A stretch of 64,000 nucleotides of DNA. It comes from Glandiceps talaboti. Its lineage: Eukaryota; Hemichordata; Enteropneusta; Spengelidae. The translations under genes were made by a program, and so were the position numbers. The stretch lies in NCBI RefSeq assembly GCF_964340395.1, contig NC_135567.1, positions 1,471,609 through 1,535,608 on the forward strand, read 5' to 3'. The stretch's first letter is position 1; each line of letters starts with the position of its first letter. This document shows, in pieces, positions 36,866-49,369 of the stretch. Under the pieces are notes generated by a model, which did no database searches, had not been told where the DNA came from, and was given only the letters and a program-made list of their open reading frames with translations.

Positions 36866-39800
36866 CATAAGTTATTATAGTACAGATATTAACAGGAGTG
36901 TCTATATAAGTAATTACAGTACAGATATTAACAGGAGTGTCTATATAAGTTATTACAGTACAGATATTAACAGGAGTGTCTATATAAGTTATTACAGTAC
37001 AGATATTAACAGGAGTGTCTATATAAGTTATTACAGTACAGATATTAACAGGAGTGTCTGTATAAGTTATTACAGTACAGATATTAACAGGAGTGTCTAT
37101 ATAAGTTATTACAGTACAGATATTAACAGGAGTGTCTATATAAGTTATTACAGTATGGATATTAACAGGAGTGTCTGTATAAGTTATTACAGTACAGATA
37201 TTAACAGGAGTGTCTGTATAAGTTATTACAGTACAGATATTAACAGGAGTGTCTATATAAGTTATTACAGTACAGATATTAACAGGAGTGTCTATATAAG
37301 TTATTACAGTACAGATATTAATAGGAGTGTCTATATAAGTTATTACAGTACAGATATTAACAGGAGTGTCTATATAAGTTATTACAGTACAGATATTAAC
37401 AGGAGTGTCTGTATAAGTTATTACAGTACAGATATTAACAGGAGTGTCTATATAAGTTATTACAGTATGGATATTAACAGGAGTGTCTATATAAGTTATT
37501 ACAGTACAGATATTAACAGGAGTGTCTGTATAAGTTATTACAGTACAGATATTAACAGGAGTGTCTATATAAGTTATTACAGTACAGATATTAACAGGAG
37601 TGTCTATATAAGTTATTACAGTACAGATATTAACAGGAGTGTCTATATAAGTTATTACAGTACAGATATTAACAGGAATGTCTATATAAGTTATTACAGT
37701 ACAGATATTAACAGGAGTGTCTATATAAGTTATTACAGTACAGATATTAACAGGAGTGTCTGTATAAGTTATTACAGTACAGATATTAACAGGAGTGTCT
37801 ATATAAGTTATTACAGTGCAGATATTAACAGGAGTGTCTATATAAGTTATTACAGTACAGATATTAACAGGAGTGTCTGTATAAGTTATTACAGTACAGA
37901 TATTAACAGGAGTGTCTGTATAAGTTATTACAGTACAGATATTAACAGGAGTGTCTGTATAAGTTATTACAGTACAGATATTAACAGGAGTGTCTATATA
38001 AGTTATTACAGTACAGATATTAACAGGAGTGTCTATATAAGTTATTACAGTGCAGATATTAACAGGAGTGTCTATATAAGTTATTACAGTACAGATATTA
38101 ACAGGAGTGTCTATATAAGTTATTACAGTACAGATATTAACAGGAGTGTCTGTATAAGTTATTACAGTACAGATATTATCAGGAGTGTCTATATAAGTTA
38201 TTACAGTACAGATATTAACAGGAGTGTCTATATAAGTTATTACAGTATGGATATTAACAGGAGTGTCTATATAAGTTATTACAGTACAGATATTAACAGG
38301 AGTGTCTGTATAAGTTATTACAGTACAGATATTAACAGGAGTGTCTGTATAAGTTATTACAGTATGGATATTAACAGGAGTGTCTGTATTAGTTATTACA
38401 GTACAGATATTAACAGGAGTGTCTATATAAGTTATTACAGTACAGATATTAACAGGAGTGTCTATATAAGTTATTACAGTATGGATATTAACAGGAGTGT
38501 CTATATAAGTTATTACAGTACAGATATTAACAGGAGTGTCTGTATAAGTTATTACAGTACAGATATTAACAGGAGTGTCTATATAAGTTATTACAGTACA
38601 GATATTAACAGGAGTGTCAATATAAGTTATTACAGTACAGATATTAACAGGAGTGTCTGTATAAGTTATTACAGTACAGATATTAACAGGAGTGTCTATA
38701 TAAGTTATTACAGTACAGATATTAACAGGAGTGTCTGTATAAGTTATTACAGTACAGATATTAACAGGAGTGTCTATATAAGTTATTACAGTACAGATAT
38801 TAACAGGAGTGTCTATATAAGTTATTACAGTACAGATATTAACAGGAGTGTCTATATAAGTTATTACAGTACAGATATTAACAGGAGTGTCTATATAAGT
38901 TATTACAGTACAGATATTAACAGGAGTGTCTGTATAAGTTATTACAGTATGGTTATTAACAGGAGTGTCTATATAAGTTATTACAGTACAGATATTAACA
39001 GGAGTGTCTATATAAGTTATTACAGTATGGATATTAACAGGAGTGTCTATATAAGTTATTACAGTATGGATATTAACAGGAGTGTCTATATAAGTTATTA
39101 CAGTACAGATATTAACAGGAGTGTCTATATAAGTTATTACAGTACAGATATTAACAGGAGTGTCTATATAAGTTATTACAGTACAGATATTAACAGGAGT
39201 GTCTGTATAAGTTATTACAGTATGGTTATTAACAGGAGTGTCTATATAAGTTATTACAGTACAGATATTAACAGGAGTGTCTATATAAGTTATTACAGTA
39301 TGGATATTAACAGGAGTGTCTATATAAGTTATTACAGTATGGATATTAACAGGAGTGTCTATATAAGTTATTACAGTACAGATATTAACAGGAGTGTCTA
39401 TATAAGTTATTACAGTACAGATATTAACAGGAGTGTCTATATAAGTTATTACAGTACAGATATTAACAGGAGTGTCTGTATAAGTTATTACAGTATGGAT
39501 ATTAACAGGAGTGTCTATATAAGTTATTACAGTACAGATATTAACAGGAATGTCTATATAAGTTATTACAGTACAGATATTAACAGGAGTGTCTATATAA
39601 GTTATTACAGTACAGATATTAACAGGAGTGTCTATATAAGTTATTACAGTACAGATATTAACAGGAGTGTCTATATAAGTTATTACAGTACAGATATTAA
39701 CAGGAGTGTCTGTATAAGTTATTACAGTATGGATATTAACAGGAGTGTCTATATAAGTTATTACAGTACAGATATTAACAGGAGTGTCTATATAAGTTAT

Positions 39801-41865
39801 TACAGTACAGATATTAACAGGAGTGTCTGTATAAGTTATTACAGTACAGATATTAACAGGAGTGTCTGTATAAGTTATTACAGTACAGATATTAACAGGA
39901 GTGTCTGTATAAGTTATTACAGTACAGATATTAACAGGAGTGTCTGTATAAGTTATTACAGTACAGATATTAACAGGAGTGTCTATATAAGTTATTACAG
40001 TACAGATATTAACAGGAGTGTCTATATAAGTTATTACAGTACAGATATTAACAGGAGTGTCTATATAAGTTATTACAGTATGGATATTAACAGGAGTGTC
40101 TATATAAGTTATTACAGTACAGATATTAACAGGAGTGTCTATATAAGTTATTACAGTACAGATATTAACAGGAGTGTCTATATAAGTTATTACAGTACAG
40201 ATATTAACAGGAGTGTCTATATAAGTTATTACAGTATGGATATTAACAGGAGTGTCTATATAAGTTATTACAGTACAGATATTAACAGGAGTGTCTATAT
40301 AAGTTATTACAGTACAGATATTAACAGGAGTGTCTATATAAGTTATTACAGTACAGATATTAACAGGAGTGTCTGTATAAGTTATTACAGTACAGATATT
40401 AACAGGAGTGTCTATATAAGTTATTACAGTACAGATATTAACAGGAGTGTCTATATAAGTTATTACAGTATGGATATTAACAGGAGTGTCTATATAAGTT
40501 ATTACAGTACAGATATTAACAGGAGTGTCTATATAAGTTATTACAGTACAGATATTAACAGGAGTGTCTATATAAGTTATTACAGTACAGATATTAACAG
40601 GAGTGTCTATATAAGTTATTACAGTATGGATATTAACAGGAGTGTCTATATAAGTTATTACAGTACAGATATTAACAGGAGTGTCTATATAAGTTATTAC
40701 AGTACAGATATTAACAGGAGTGTCTATATAAGTTATTACAGTACAGATATTAACAGGAGTGTCTGTATAAGTTATTACAGTACAGATATTAACAGGAGTG
40801 TCTATATAAGTTATTACAGTACAGATATTAACAGGAGTGTCTATATAAGTTATTACAGTACAGATATTAACAGGAGTGTCTATATAAGTTATTACAGTAC
40901 AGATATTAACAGGAGTGTCTATATAAGTTATTACAGTACAGATATTAACAGGAGTGTCTATATAAGTTATTACAGTATGGATATTAACAGGAGTGTCTAT
41001 ATAAGTTATTACAGTACAGATATTAACAGGAGTGTCTATATAAGTTATTACAGTACAGATATTAACAGGAGTGTCTATATAAGTTATTACAGTACAGATA
41101 TTAACAGGAGTGTCTGTATAAGTTATTACAGTACAGATATTAACAGGAGTGTCTATATAAGTTATTACAGTACAGATATTAACAGGAGTGTCTATATAAG
41201 TTATTACAGTACAGATATTAACAGGAGTGTCTATATAAGTTATTACAGTACAGATATTAACAGGAGTGTCTATATAAGTTATTACAGTACAGATATTAAC
41301 AGGAGTGTCTATATAAGTTATTACAGTACAGATATTAACAGGAGTGTCTATATAAGTTATTACAGTACAGATATTAACAGGAGTGTCTATATAAGTTATT
41401 ACAGTACAGATATTAACAGGAGTGTCTATATAAGTTATTACAGTACAGATATTAACAGGAGTGTCTATATAAGTTATTACAGTATGGATATTAACAGGAG
41501 TGTCTATATAAGTTATTACAGTACAGATATTAACAGGAGTGTCTATATAAGTTATTACAGTACAGATATTAACAGGAGTGTCTATATAAGTTATTACAGT
41601 ACAGATATTAACAGGAGTGTCTATATAAGTTATTACAGTATGGATATTAACAGGAGTGTCTATATAAGTTATTACAGTACAGATATTAACAGGAGTGTCT
41701 ATATAAGTTATTACAGTATGGATATTAACAGGAGTGTCTATATAAGTTATTACAGTACAGATATTAACAGGAGTGTCTATATAAGTTATTACAGTACAGA
41801 TATTAACAGGAGTGTCTATATAAGTTATTACAGTACAGATATTAACAGGAGTGTCTATATAAGCT
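36866..41865. repeat. 39-bp satellite, ~128 copies, indel-free
   Basis: Unit AGTTATTACAGTACAGATAT plus TAACAGGAGTGTCTATATA. No length variants noted, so a 1689-codon open frame results. Base variants (TAT/TGT, ACA/ATG) change residues freely, unlike a protein under constraint. Higher-order periods of 7 and 10 units are visible. Lies just past the CTDSPL2 poly(A) site. Confidence 0.97.
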
Positions 41866-42960
41866 GTTACTGTGGTTTTATTCGCCCGCAGTGCTGTTTA
41901 ACTATCTAGCAAACCGATCTTGACTTTGGATTCAAATGATCCTTAAAACTGTATCAGATGTTATAAACCCGATAAATTGTAGGTACATGTAAGTAATTTT
42001 AGTAATTTAACAACAAGAAAGTAGACAAGTAGAAAGTCGTGCCCGGGCCGCGGGGTTAATCGTAATCGATGCCAGTTCGTCAAATACTACCAGATCATTT
42101 CTGGTTGTGACAACTACCGCCAAATGGGAAAGAAGTCTATATCAATTTGAGAAATTGCGATCAACAAAAAGACTTCTTTTTTAGGTGTTCATGAATCCAT
42201 AATAAATTAAGGTTTTTATAGCAATCAAGTGGTTGTTTTGTCACTCTTTTACTGTTGAACATTCCATGCTCAGGCGATGTCATTTCCTGTTGGATAATAA
42301 TACTTGACATACTCATACGGACAAAGCATGTAACTTGCAAAATTTAACCTGGAGGTCAAGATTCAAGTTAAAATCGGTTCTAAGTCGGGTTTCCTGTCCT
42401 AACTACGACAAGTTAAACCTGTTCCGAACCGATTTACTTTGAACCGAATCGAAACCATCCCCTGAGGTAGTTTCGAACCGGTTCAACTAAATCGATTTAC
42501 AACCGATTTAAGAGCATAAAGCTTATGGGGACAGGAGAACTGAATTCAATTCGAATCGAAACATTTTCAGAATTTAGGTGGGGACAGGGTTATTGTTACC
42601 AATGACAGAATACAACTGTCTGATATTCATAAAGTTTTGACGTGACGCGTGGTCACAGTGAACTCTCATCTGCCATTAAGTAATAATATCTTGAACAAAT
42701 GTTTGCATTTCGCATCGTCGCAAACCACAGCCTGTTTTACGGAAAAGTTCTTAACAAGCCTCCTACAGGAGTAGTGGTCCAAATAATAGCTTGCGAGAAT
42801 GACATTTCGCGAATAGTATTGTTCTGAAATGACAACATTAAATTATTATAAGATCAACAATGTCAAATAATGACTGATTACAGACAGCTGGAAGAACAAT
42901 ACTGAGAACTATAAGACTGATCAGCTATTTTGTATATTTGTCAATATCATTTGCATTAAA
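41866..42960. other. Unique intergenic sequence
   Basis: No gene seen. 42360-42560 holds a dense set of AACCGATTT, GAACCG and AATCGAAAC words in both orientations (see findings). Confidence 0.5.
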
Positions 42961-42966
42961 TTAAGG

Positions 42967-42967
42967 C

Positions 42968-43025
<58 letters not shown>
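42967..43025. repeat. (CAA)n microsatellite
   Basis: About 19 CAA triplets. Confidence 0.97.
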
Positions 43026-43945
43026 CTTACGTTTAGTCATTTATGGTGTTGATGATTTCATCATCCTATCATTTGAGTATTGGATAATTTATGTTTATAA
43101 GAATTTAATTGGGAAAAAAGTATGGATTCACTGTGCTGAAGGCAACACAAGGAACGTCTATCTGCTCCGTGGCTACTTCTGAAATGATCCAAGTTAACTA
43201 TAAACATTGTGTGTAGTCTGAGTTAATTTCCTAAAAGTCCAAGTGATCCCGTGTACAAGGTGGAGGTATGAGAATGTTTATAGTTAATGTTACACGATCT
43301 GTCAACTAAGCTCGAAGATTAAAGGGTACTGGCTACTTTTCTCTTTCAGCTGTATATAATTGCCTTCAGCTTGTTAAGGCATGTTTGTTTGTTTGTTTGT
43401 TAGGGCATGTTTGTTTGTTTGTGTCTTTGTTCAGTCTGATAATCACCCAGTAAATAAGAGATAAAGCAAATTTTCATGGTAACAGAACTCTGCTAATTAT
43501 GGGATTAGCGGTGTTTTAATTTAGATAAGAGGAGAAGAATGGGCAAGATGTCTTTATTTAGTCAATAAAGAGAGAATTATATACAACTGAATGAGAGAAA
43601 AACAGCAGGGAAAGAAGAAACAAGTTTTATATCACCACATAAATCAATGAGTGAATTGATCAATATCACACACAAAAATTAATCATTCAATGGATCAATC
43701 ATTAAACCAAATTATAAATCAATCAATAAATCATCATTTGATCGATCGATCTTCCAATCAATCACATGCTCACTACCCTATGAGTACAGTTAATCTTAGC
43801 TGTCCAAAGTTTCATATTACATAGCCTACTTTCCCCACTTTCAAAGATGCGTTCTACTGAGACCTGGTCTGATGGACTTAGCCTGACTCGTCTGACGTCA
43901 CTGATTTGTATGTCATCGGTACAGTAAAGGGAATATTACTGCGTT
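43026..43945. other. Intergenic sequence, low complexity in places
   Basis: Short GTTT runs (43381-43424) and ATCA/AATC-rich sequence (43640-43760); no gene seen. Confidence 0.5.
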
Positions 43946-44450
43946 TATTTTACGGCTTACTCCATGAAGTAATTTATTGAGAAGTATGTTCCGTCCCTGT
44001 TGGAAAGTGGTCATAGCTAAATCTTTCCACCCCGATATCGTAATGGTCTAGTCCGCAATAGAGAAAGGTGGCACGTTCGCCCTACAAAGAGGACACACAG
44101 CGACCCAGGGACGGCTACATTGTTGCATGTCACATGTACGGTACATACAGACTGTGACATACAAACGGTGACAAACTCCATTGGATGGCAGGCACGGTGC
44201 AGACACAGGACGACAGCTAAGGTAAGACTGATTATATCATACTATCAGTGGTGGACTTACAATGGATGTCACGTGGTGAGTAATACTAATATCTCAACAT
44301 ATTGCACTATTAAAGGGGAACACTACCAAAGAGAATACATGGACTGTCATAAACATTGAGACATTTCATGATTTCACATTATGTAAATGACACATGGTTG
44401 CCAAGGAATGACACATGGTTACCAAGGAATGACACATTGAAACTTATTTC
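43945..44450. repeat. Segmental duplication, copy 1
   Basis: Matches 46513-47135: TTACTCCATGAA, AATCTTTCCACCCCGATATCG TAATGGTCTAGTCC, CCCTACAAAGAGGACA, the CAGCTAAG|GTAAGACTG word, and GACACATGGTTGCCAAGG. Copy 2 differs by indels and by expansion of the final 21-bp motif. Confidence 0.9.
44150..44221 (+). other. Candidate non-coding first exon edge (copy 1)
   Basis: GACGACAGCTAAG|GTAAGACTG is a strong donor inside the duplicated block, preceded by GC-richer sequence. Could be a 5' UTR exon for SQOR, whose exon 1 needs an upstream donor; purely inferential. Confidence 0.2.
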
Positions 44451-45047
44451 AAATGAAATTCATTTTCCTATCGAACAAAAAATATTCACGATTTATATAT
44501 CTGACTACAAGTCATCATGAGTACCATGACAGTAACCATGGCGATTTGTAACGTTTTGATCAGAGAGTGATAGAGTTCAGACACCACAAATCCAGTGATG
44601 TAGATACGGCCGGGTTGTCATATCGACCAGGTGTATAATCCATATTTTCTGTTCAAAGACATTATTTGGCTTGTGCATGGTATAACAATACATTATAAAC
44701 ACTTGTTTACTTTTTGATTTTCGACTCATCAACAACCACTTCTGGTGACCATTTATTTTACATATTCGAGAGGAAAAAAGACGAAAATCGCGAAAATTGC
44801 GAAGTGTCACAAGAAACAGTGGATGCGGAAACTGCCATTAACTTAAAAAGACAATATAAAACTGTTCTTCCAATCTGTGATGGTTGTACTTTTGATGAGA
44901 AGAAACCAATAACGTAGAGACCATGTGGAAAACAACGGAAAACATAACTACCTGAACTATATATCCACGCAAAAAAAATTAAGAATAAAATAAAAAGTCT
45001 ACCTATTTTAAAATTGAATGTAATCGGAACCACACGATTTTTTTCAT

Positions 45048-45187
45048 GCCTTAGCTAAAAGCTAGCCTTCCCCTGGACCCTCTAAAATACATTTAAAAAA
45101 AAACAAAAACAGGAGAATTAAAAGACAGACAGAAATACAAATAAAAGACAAATACCAATATACAGGGATCAATAGAACTGTCAGAAA
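45048..45187 (-). mobile_element. LINE 3' tail region
   Basis: Just beyond the stop of the RT remnant on the minus strand lie a T/A-rich stretch and then GGGGAAGGCTAGCTTTTAGC, which folds as a short hairpin (CTAGC/TTAGCT). Small stem-loops at the very 3' end are common in LINEs. Right-hand limit uncertain. Confidence 0.45.
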
Positions 45188-45640
45188 CACTCATTTGAAA
45201 TATGTTTCTATAAAATTAGTCTTAAAAACACTTAAAGACGGTGAACTCTTAACTCTTTCGGTAAGCTTATTAAAAGTGATTGCACCAGCATGTCTTAATG
45301 CTCTGGACGTTGACATTAATTTGATTGTGCGGACATATAGGACATTGTTTTGGTTGCTGAGTCTGGTATTGCGGGATGATACATTATTGATCCTAGTAAA
45401 CATGTCTGAAATATATTGAGGTGTCAAGTGTTTTGTAAACAAGTCAACTGGTTCTGTATTTTGACTATTTCTTGTGCGGTCATAATTCTGCATCCGTTAA
45501 CAAGTGGTGCAGATGGAGCAGCTCTGGGGGCATTCAATCTGAGAGCCATTTTTTGTAAAACTGTAATTCGTACAAATATTGCAAGAATTACCCCAGACAG
45601 TATTACAGTAGTCAATGTATGGTTGGATGAAAGCTTTGTA
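45188..45640 (-). pseudogene. 3' end of a non-LTR retrotransposon reverse transcriptase ORF (frameshifted)
   Basis: On the minus strand, RNTRLSNQNNVLYVRTIKL, RALRHAGAITFNKL and SPSLSVFKTNFIETYFK-stop are typical of the C-terminal tail of LINE ORF2 proteins. Upstream, in another frame, NAPRAAPSAPL and RIMTAQEIVKIQNQ, then DLFTKHLTPQYISDMF, fit the preceding segment, so there is a frameshift near 45.44-45.48 kb. The endonuclease and RT catalytic core are absent. Truncated 5' end is normal for LINE copies. Confidence 0.7.
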
Positions 45641-45673
45641 AAACATTATACAGGTTTCAGTCGGCAAGTAACA

Positions 45674-45748
45674 ATGTATTCTAGGCAGCAGGGCAGTACT
45701 TGTACTTATACAATGTATTCTAGGCAGTAGGGCAGTACTTGTACTTAT
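45674..45748. repeat. ~39-bp direct duplication
   Basis: CAATGTATTCTAGGCAG[C/T]AGGGCAGTACTTGTACTTAT occurs twice back to back. Confidence 0.9.
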
Positions 45749-45989
45749 GTTTCTTGATACCTTGTTTATGTAGTCTTTCCATAATACTGGAAGAAGGACG
45801 ATGAAAGGTTTTTTCTTTGTATACTACCGTTTTTAAATCCATTTTTCTGCCAGTATATGTAGCGCCCTCTGTAGATCTAAAAATGCCTGTCTTAGGCATG
45901 TGTCTTAGGTAGCCTGGTCCTATTTTCTTTCTATTTCTCATTACCCGACTGACCCAGATTTTCAGCTTCGACGTTAAAATTAAAAACAA
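45720..45989 (-). other. Unrecognised open frame, 89 codons
   Basis: Minus-strand frame with complex composition: LKIWVSRVMRNRKKIGPGYL, MPKTGIFRSTEGATYTGRKM, KTFHRPSSSIMERLHKQ. Basic, not repeat-derived. Could be a stray exon or transposon remnant; I do not recognise it. Confidence 0.2.
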
Positions 45990-46283
45990 TGTATATTTTC
46001 GCCCGCCTTTAGTATTTTGCGGAACAGCGCCTCCTCTGGCAAGAATGAGGAAGTGTCTGGACTATCGACATCATCAGTCATGGCGGCGACAATCACACAG
46101 AGCATTATTTTCAGGACGGAAGTTATTCGAAGGAAGGGGGAGGGTGAGAACATGGCAATTGTGTAGAGAAGCTGGGAAAGGGATGGTTACCAGGAATTCA
46201 ATAAAATGAAGATAGAGAGGAGGAAAAGGAGACGCAGAGAAACATGAAGAAGAAGATTTGCTATTTTTCTACTTTTTTTTATC

Positions 46284-46314
46284 GACCGACCGACCGACCG
46301 ACCGACCGACCGAC
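46284..46314. repeat. (CGAC)n microsatellite
   Basis: About seven to eight CGAC units; unusually CpG-rich for this window. Confidence 0.95.
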
Positions 46315-46699
46315 CAATATATAGTTGCCATGGAAAAGTAATGAGAAACATAAAAAGAAAATGGGGTCACCCCTTTGTCTGCTGAAAGTATGATGTCTGC
46401 AAGCTTCAACTTAGTACACGGGATCCCCTGACCGAATAACACAAATCTCAGGACACAAAATAGTATAGAGACTTCCCTATCAGAGACCGGACAGCTGTGT
46501 GTTCCGTGTTAGTTGTTTTACCTCTTACTCCATGAAAAGTGGTCATGAACTAAATCTTCCACCCCGCTATCGTAATGGTCTAGTCCACAGTAGGGTAAGC
46601 TCGCACGTTCGCGATCGATCGCACGTTCGCCCTACAAAGAGGACAGTGGCATACAAACGGTGACATCGTTGCATGTCACACTGCACTGATACAGACTGT

Positions 46700-46764
46700 G
46701 ACATACAAACGGTGACAAACTCCATTGGAGGGCAGGCACGGTGCAGACACGTACGACAGCTAAG
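46700..46764 (+). other. Candidate non-coding first exon edge (copy 2)
   Basis: Same TACGACAGCTAAG|GTAAGACTG donor in the second copy. See copy 1. Confidence 0.2.
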
Positions 46765-46927
46765 GTAAGACTGATTATATCATACTATCAGTGGTGGACT
46801 TACAATGGATGTCACGTGGTGAGTAATACTAATATCTTAACATATTGCACTATTAAAGGGGAACACTACCAAAGAGAATACATGGAATACATAAACATTG
46901 AGACATTTCATGATTTCACATTATGTA

Positions 46928-47131
46928 AATGACACATGGTTGCCAAGGTATCACGCATGGTTGTCAAGAAATGATACATGGTTGCCAAGGAATCACACAT
47001 GGTTGCCAAGGAATGACGCATGGTTGCCAAGGATTGACACATGGTTGCCAAGGAATGACACATGGTTGACAAGGATTGACACATGGTTGCCAAGGATTGA
47101 CACATGGTTGCCAATGTATGACACATTGAAA
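46928..47131. repeat. 21-bp minisatellite, ~9 copies
   Basis: Unit GACACATGGTTGCCAAGGAAT; the paralogous block at 44388 has only two copies. Confidence 0.95.
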
Positions 47132-47499
47132 CATGCTTCACGTTCATTGACAGTGTCTATGTTTATTCATGACTGTTTATCTGAAGGTAATAAGCACTTA
47201 GGAGTCATGAAAACTTATTGTTCATATACACATTATGCATTTCTGCTGATTCCCATGAGGTTATTCTTGATCACTGTTGTAAAAGTCCCACAAACGAATA
47301 CAGTTCTTCATCTATAACAGTGTAGTATCGATCCTGGGACAAAACTCCAATGTCATGAATGTACAATTAATGTGGCAATACGTGCGCGTGTATGTGAAAC
47401 GCATTGTCCCAAACAAAAGTTATAGGACTTTGTACGTTGAGGGCGCTTGTCCCATAACGGTACTTCGGCATGTCTTGATATGTGTGATGTGCGCGCGCG

Positions 47500-48140
47500 G
47501 TCATGTGAATGTCTTGATGTGTGTGGTCATGTTAATGTCTTGATGTGTGTAGTCATGTGAATGTCTTGATGTGTGTGGTCATGTGAATGTCTTGATGTGT
47601 GTGGTCATGTGAATGTCTTGATGTGTGTGGTCGTGTGAATGTCTTGATGTGTGTGGCCGTGTGAATGTCTTGATGTGTGTGGTCATGTGATGTCTTGATG
47701 TGTGTGGCCGTGTGAATATCTTGATGTGTGTGGTCGTGTGAATGTCTTGATGTGCGTGGTCGTGTGAATGTCTTGATGTGTGTGGCCGTGTGAATGTCTT
47801 GATGTGTGTGGTCATGTGAATGTATTGATGTGTGTGCGGCCGTGTGAATGTCTTGATGTGTGTGGTCGTGTGAATGTCATGATGTGTGTGGCCGTGTGAA
47901 TGTCTTGATGTGTGTGGTCGTGTGAATGTCTTGATGTGTGTGGTCATGTGAATGTCTTGATGTGTGTGTGGCCGTGTGAATGTCTTGATGTGTGTGGTCG
48001 TGTGAATGTCTTGATGTGTGTGGTCGTGTGAATGTCTTGATGTGTGTGGTCGTGTGAATGTCTTGATGTGTGTGGTCATGTGAATGTCTTGATGTGTGTG
48101 GTCATGTGAATGTCTTGATGTGTGTGGTCGTGTGAATGTC
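47500..48140. repeat. 26-bp minisatellite, ~25 copies
   Basis: Unit GTCATGTGAATGTCTTGATG plus TGTGTG; [CA]TG/CG variants (GTCATG, GTCGTG, GCCGTG). Confidence 0.96.
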
Positions 48141-48187
48141 TAGGGAATTAATGCGTGTGTTGACTTGTTACAAAAGTTGTCATAGAG

Positions 48188-48223
48188 TAGATTAGATTAG
48201 ATTAGATTAGATTAGATTAGATA
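48188..48223. repeat. (TTAGA)n microsatellite
   Basis: About seven TTAGA pentamers. Not the TTAGGG telomere motif. Confidence 0.95.
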
Positions 48224-49369
48224 GACAACAAGAAAATTGACATTTAGGTATGTAACTTGTGTACTAAATATATTAAAGAACACTACAGTGAAATAGGGTA
48301 ATGTTACAAGTATATAAGTCAAACAATTTTATTGATTATATATTTTTACATGAATTTAGATAAATACAGAGAGTAATTATAATCTCATTGTTTTGATTGC
48401 ATTACGAATTTCAATTTCTCTTTCTTTTCTATGCTATTGAATTCTGAATTTATATTATAAATCAAACTAAATAATTTTTCTCTTGTGATATGTATACAAT
48501 TTTGGACAAAACATGCATTCTTCTTGTAAACCAGAATTGTTATTGCTTCTTGATCTTCTACACGACGCGACACTGCTAAAACTTGGACGGTGCCGTAAAA
48601 GAGGATGTGGCTTAAATTACGACGATGAGTATTTTATAAGTCGTAAAGTTTGACGTGTATTTATAAATTACCCATTATAGGGATGGGAGGCGGTTATCCT
48701 ATTTTGGTTGGGGATCGCAGACTTTTTTTGTTGTACCATTGAATCAAGCCCCCCCCCCCCCCCCCACCCCCGACCTGGCGCTCATTTTAAGACCCTTGTT
48801 GTGGGGCGTCATAACTGTGGAACCGCGAAGTATGTACAGGTCAAAGTGCATGTTTACACGCACATGTCTTGTTGTTGCATGCTATTCAACCTTGCCTGTC
48901 AGGCACCAGACCAAACCAGGGCAGTGACATCACCGCGTGTAAATATTAAGCAAACACCAGTCTACACTGTAAACATCAGATTACGTGAGTGACAAAAAAC
49001 CCTAACCGTTAGCATGGTCAGTTAACTTGTTTCCGTAAATCTATCATCTGTGTATTGTAATTCAGTTAATTATTCACAAACGGGTAAAGTCAGCTCCAGC
49101 TCCAAATACGTGCACGGAGCCTGAGGGTTGACAAGTTGTACAACGTTGTGGACGATCTGAGAGAAAAGGTAAGCCAGTGTACTAGAAATGAAACTCATAG
49201 CGTTTTTTAGTATTTACGAATAATACAAAAATACAGTGACCGGTGCTTACACTTTACACTGTATCCATGCACTACTTTGTATCGTGACCATCTTTGAATA
49301 GAATATTAACGTGATCGAATGGACAGAATTCCTTACAAAGGTCCTCGACCTCCATTATCCACGCACAGT
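48224..49369. other. Unique intergenic/5' region, with a C17 tract
   Basis: Contains C17 at 48749-48765 and a candidate donor GAGAAAAG|GTAAGCCAG at 49169, which could end a non-coding exon. No coding similarity seen. Confidence 0.4.

Larger units (their letters stand above)
46513..47135. repeat. Segmental duplication, copy 2
   Basis: Second copy of the block at 43945-44450, about 2.57 kb downstream in the same orientation. Contains an extra GCACGTTCGCGATCGATC stretch and a 21-bp minisatellite at its end. Confidence 0.9.

Noticed and set aside
36840-41909. 1689-codon open frame
   Set aside because: By-product of an indel-free 39-bp satellite; no non-repeat domain, and it starts past a poly(A) site.
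48188-48223. Telomeric repeat
   Set aside because: Unit is TTAGA, five bases, not TTAGGG or TTAGG.
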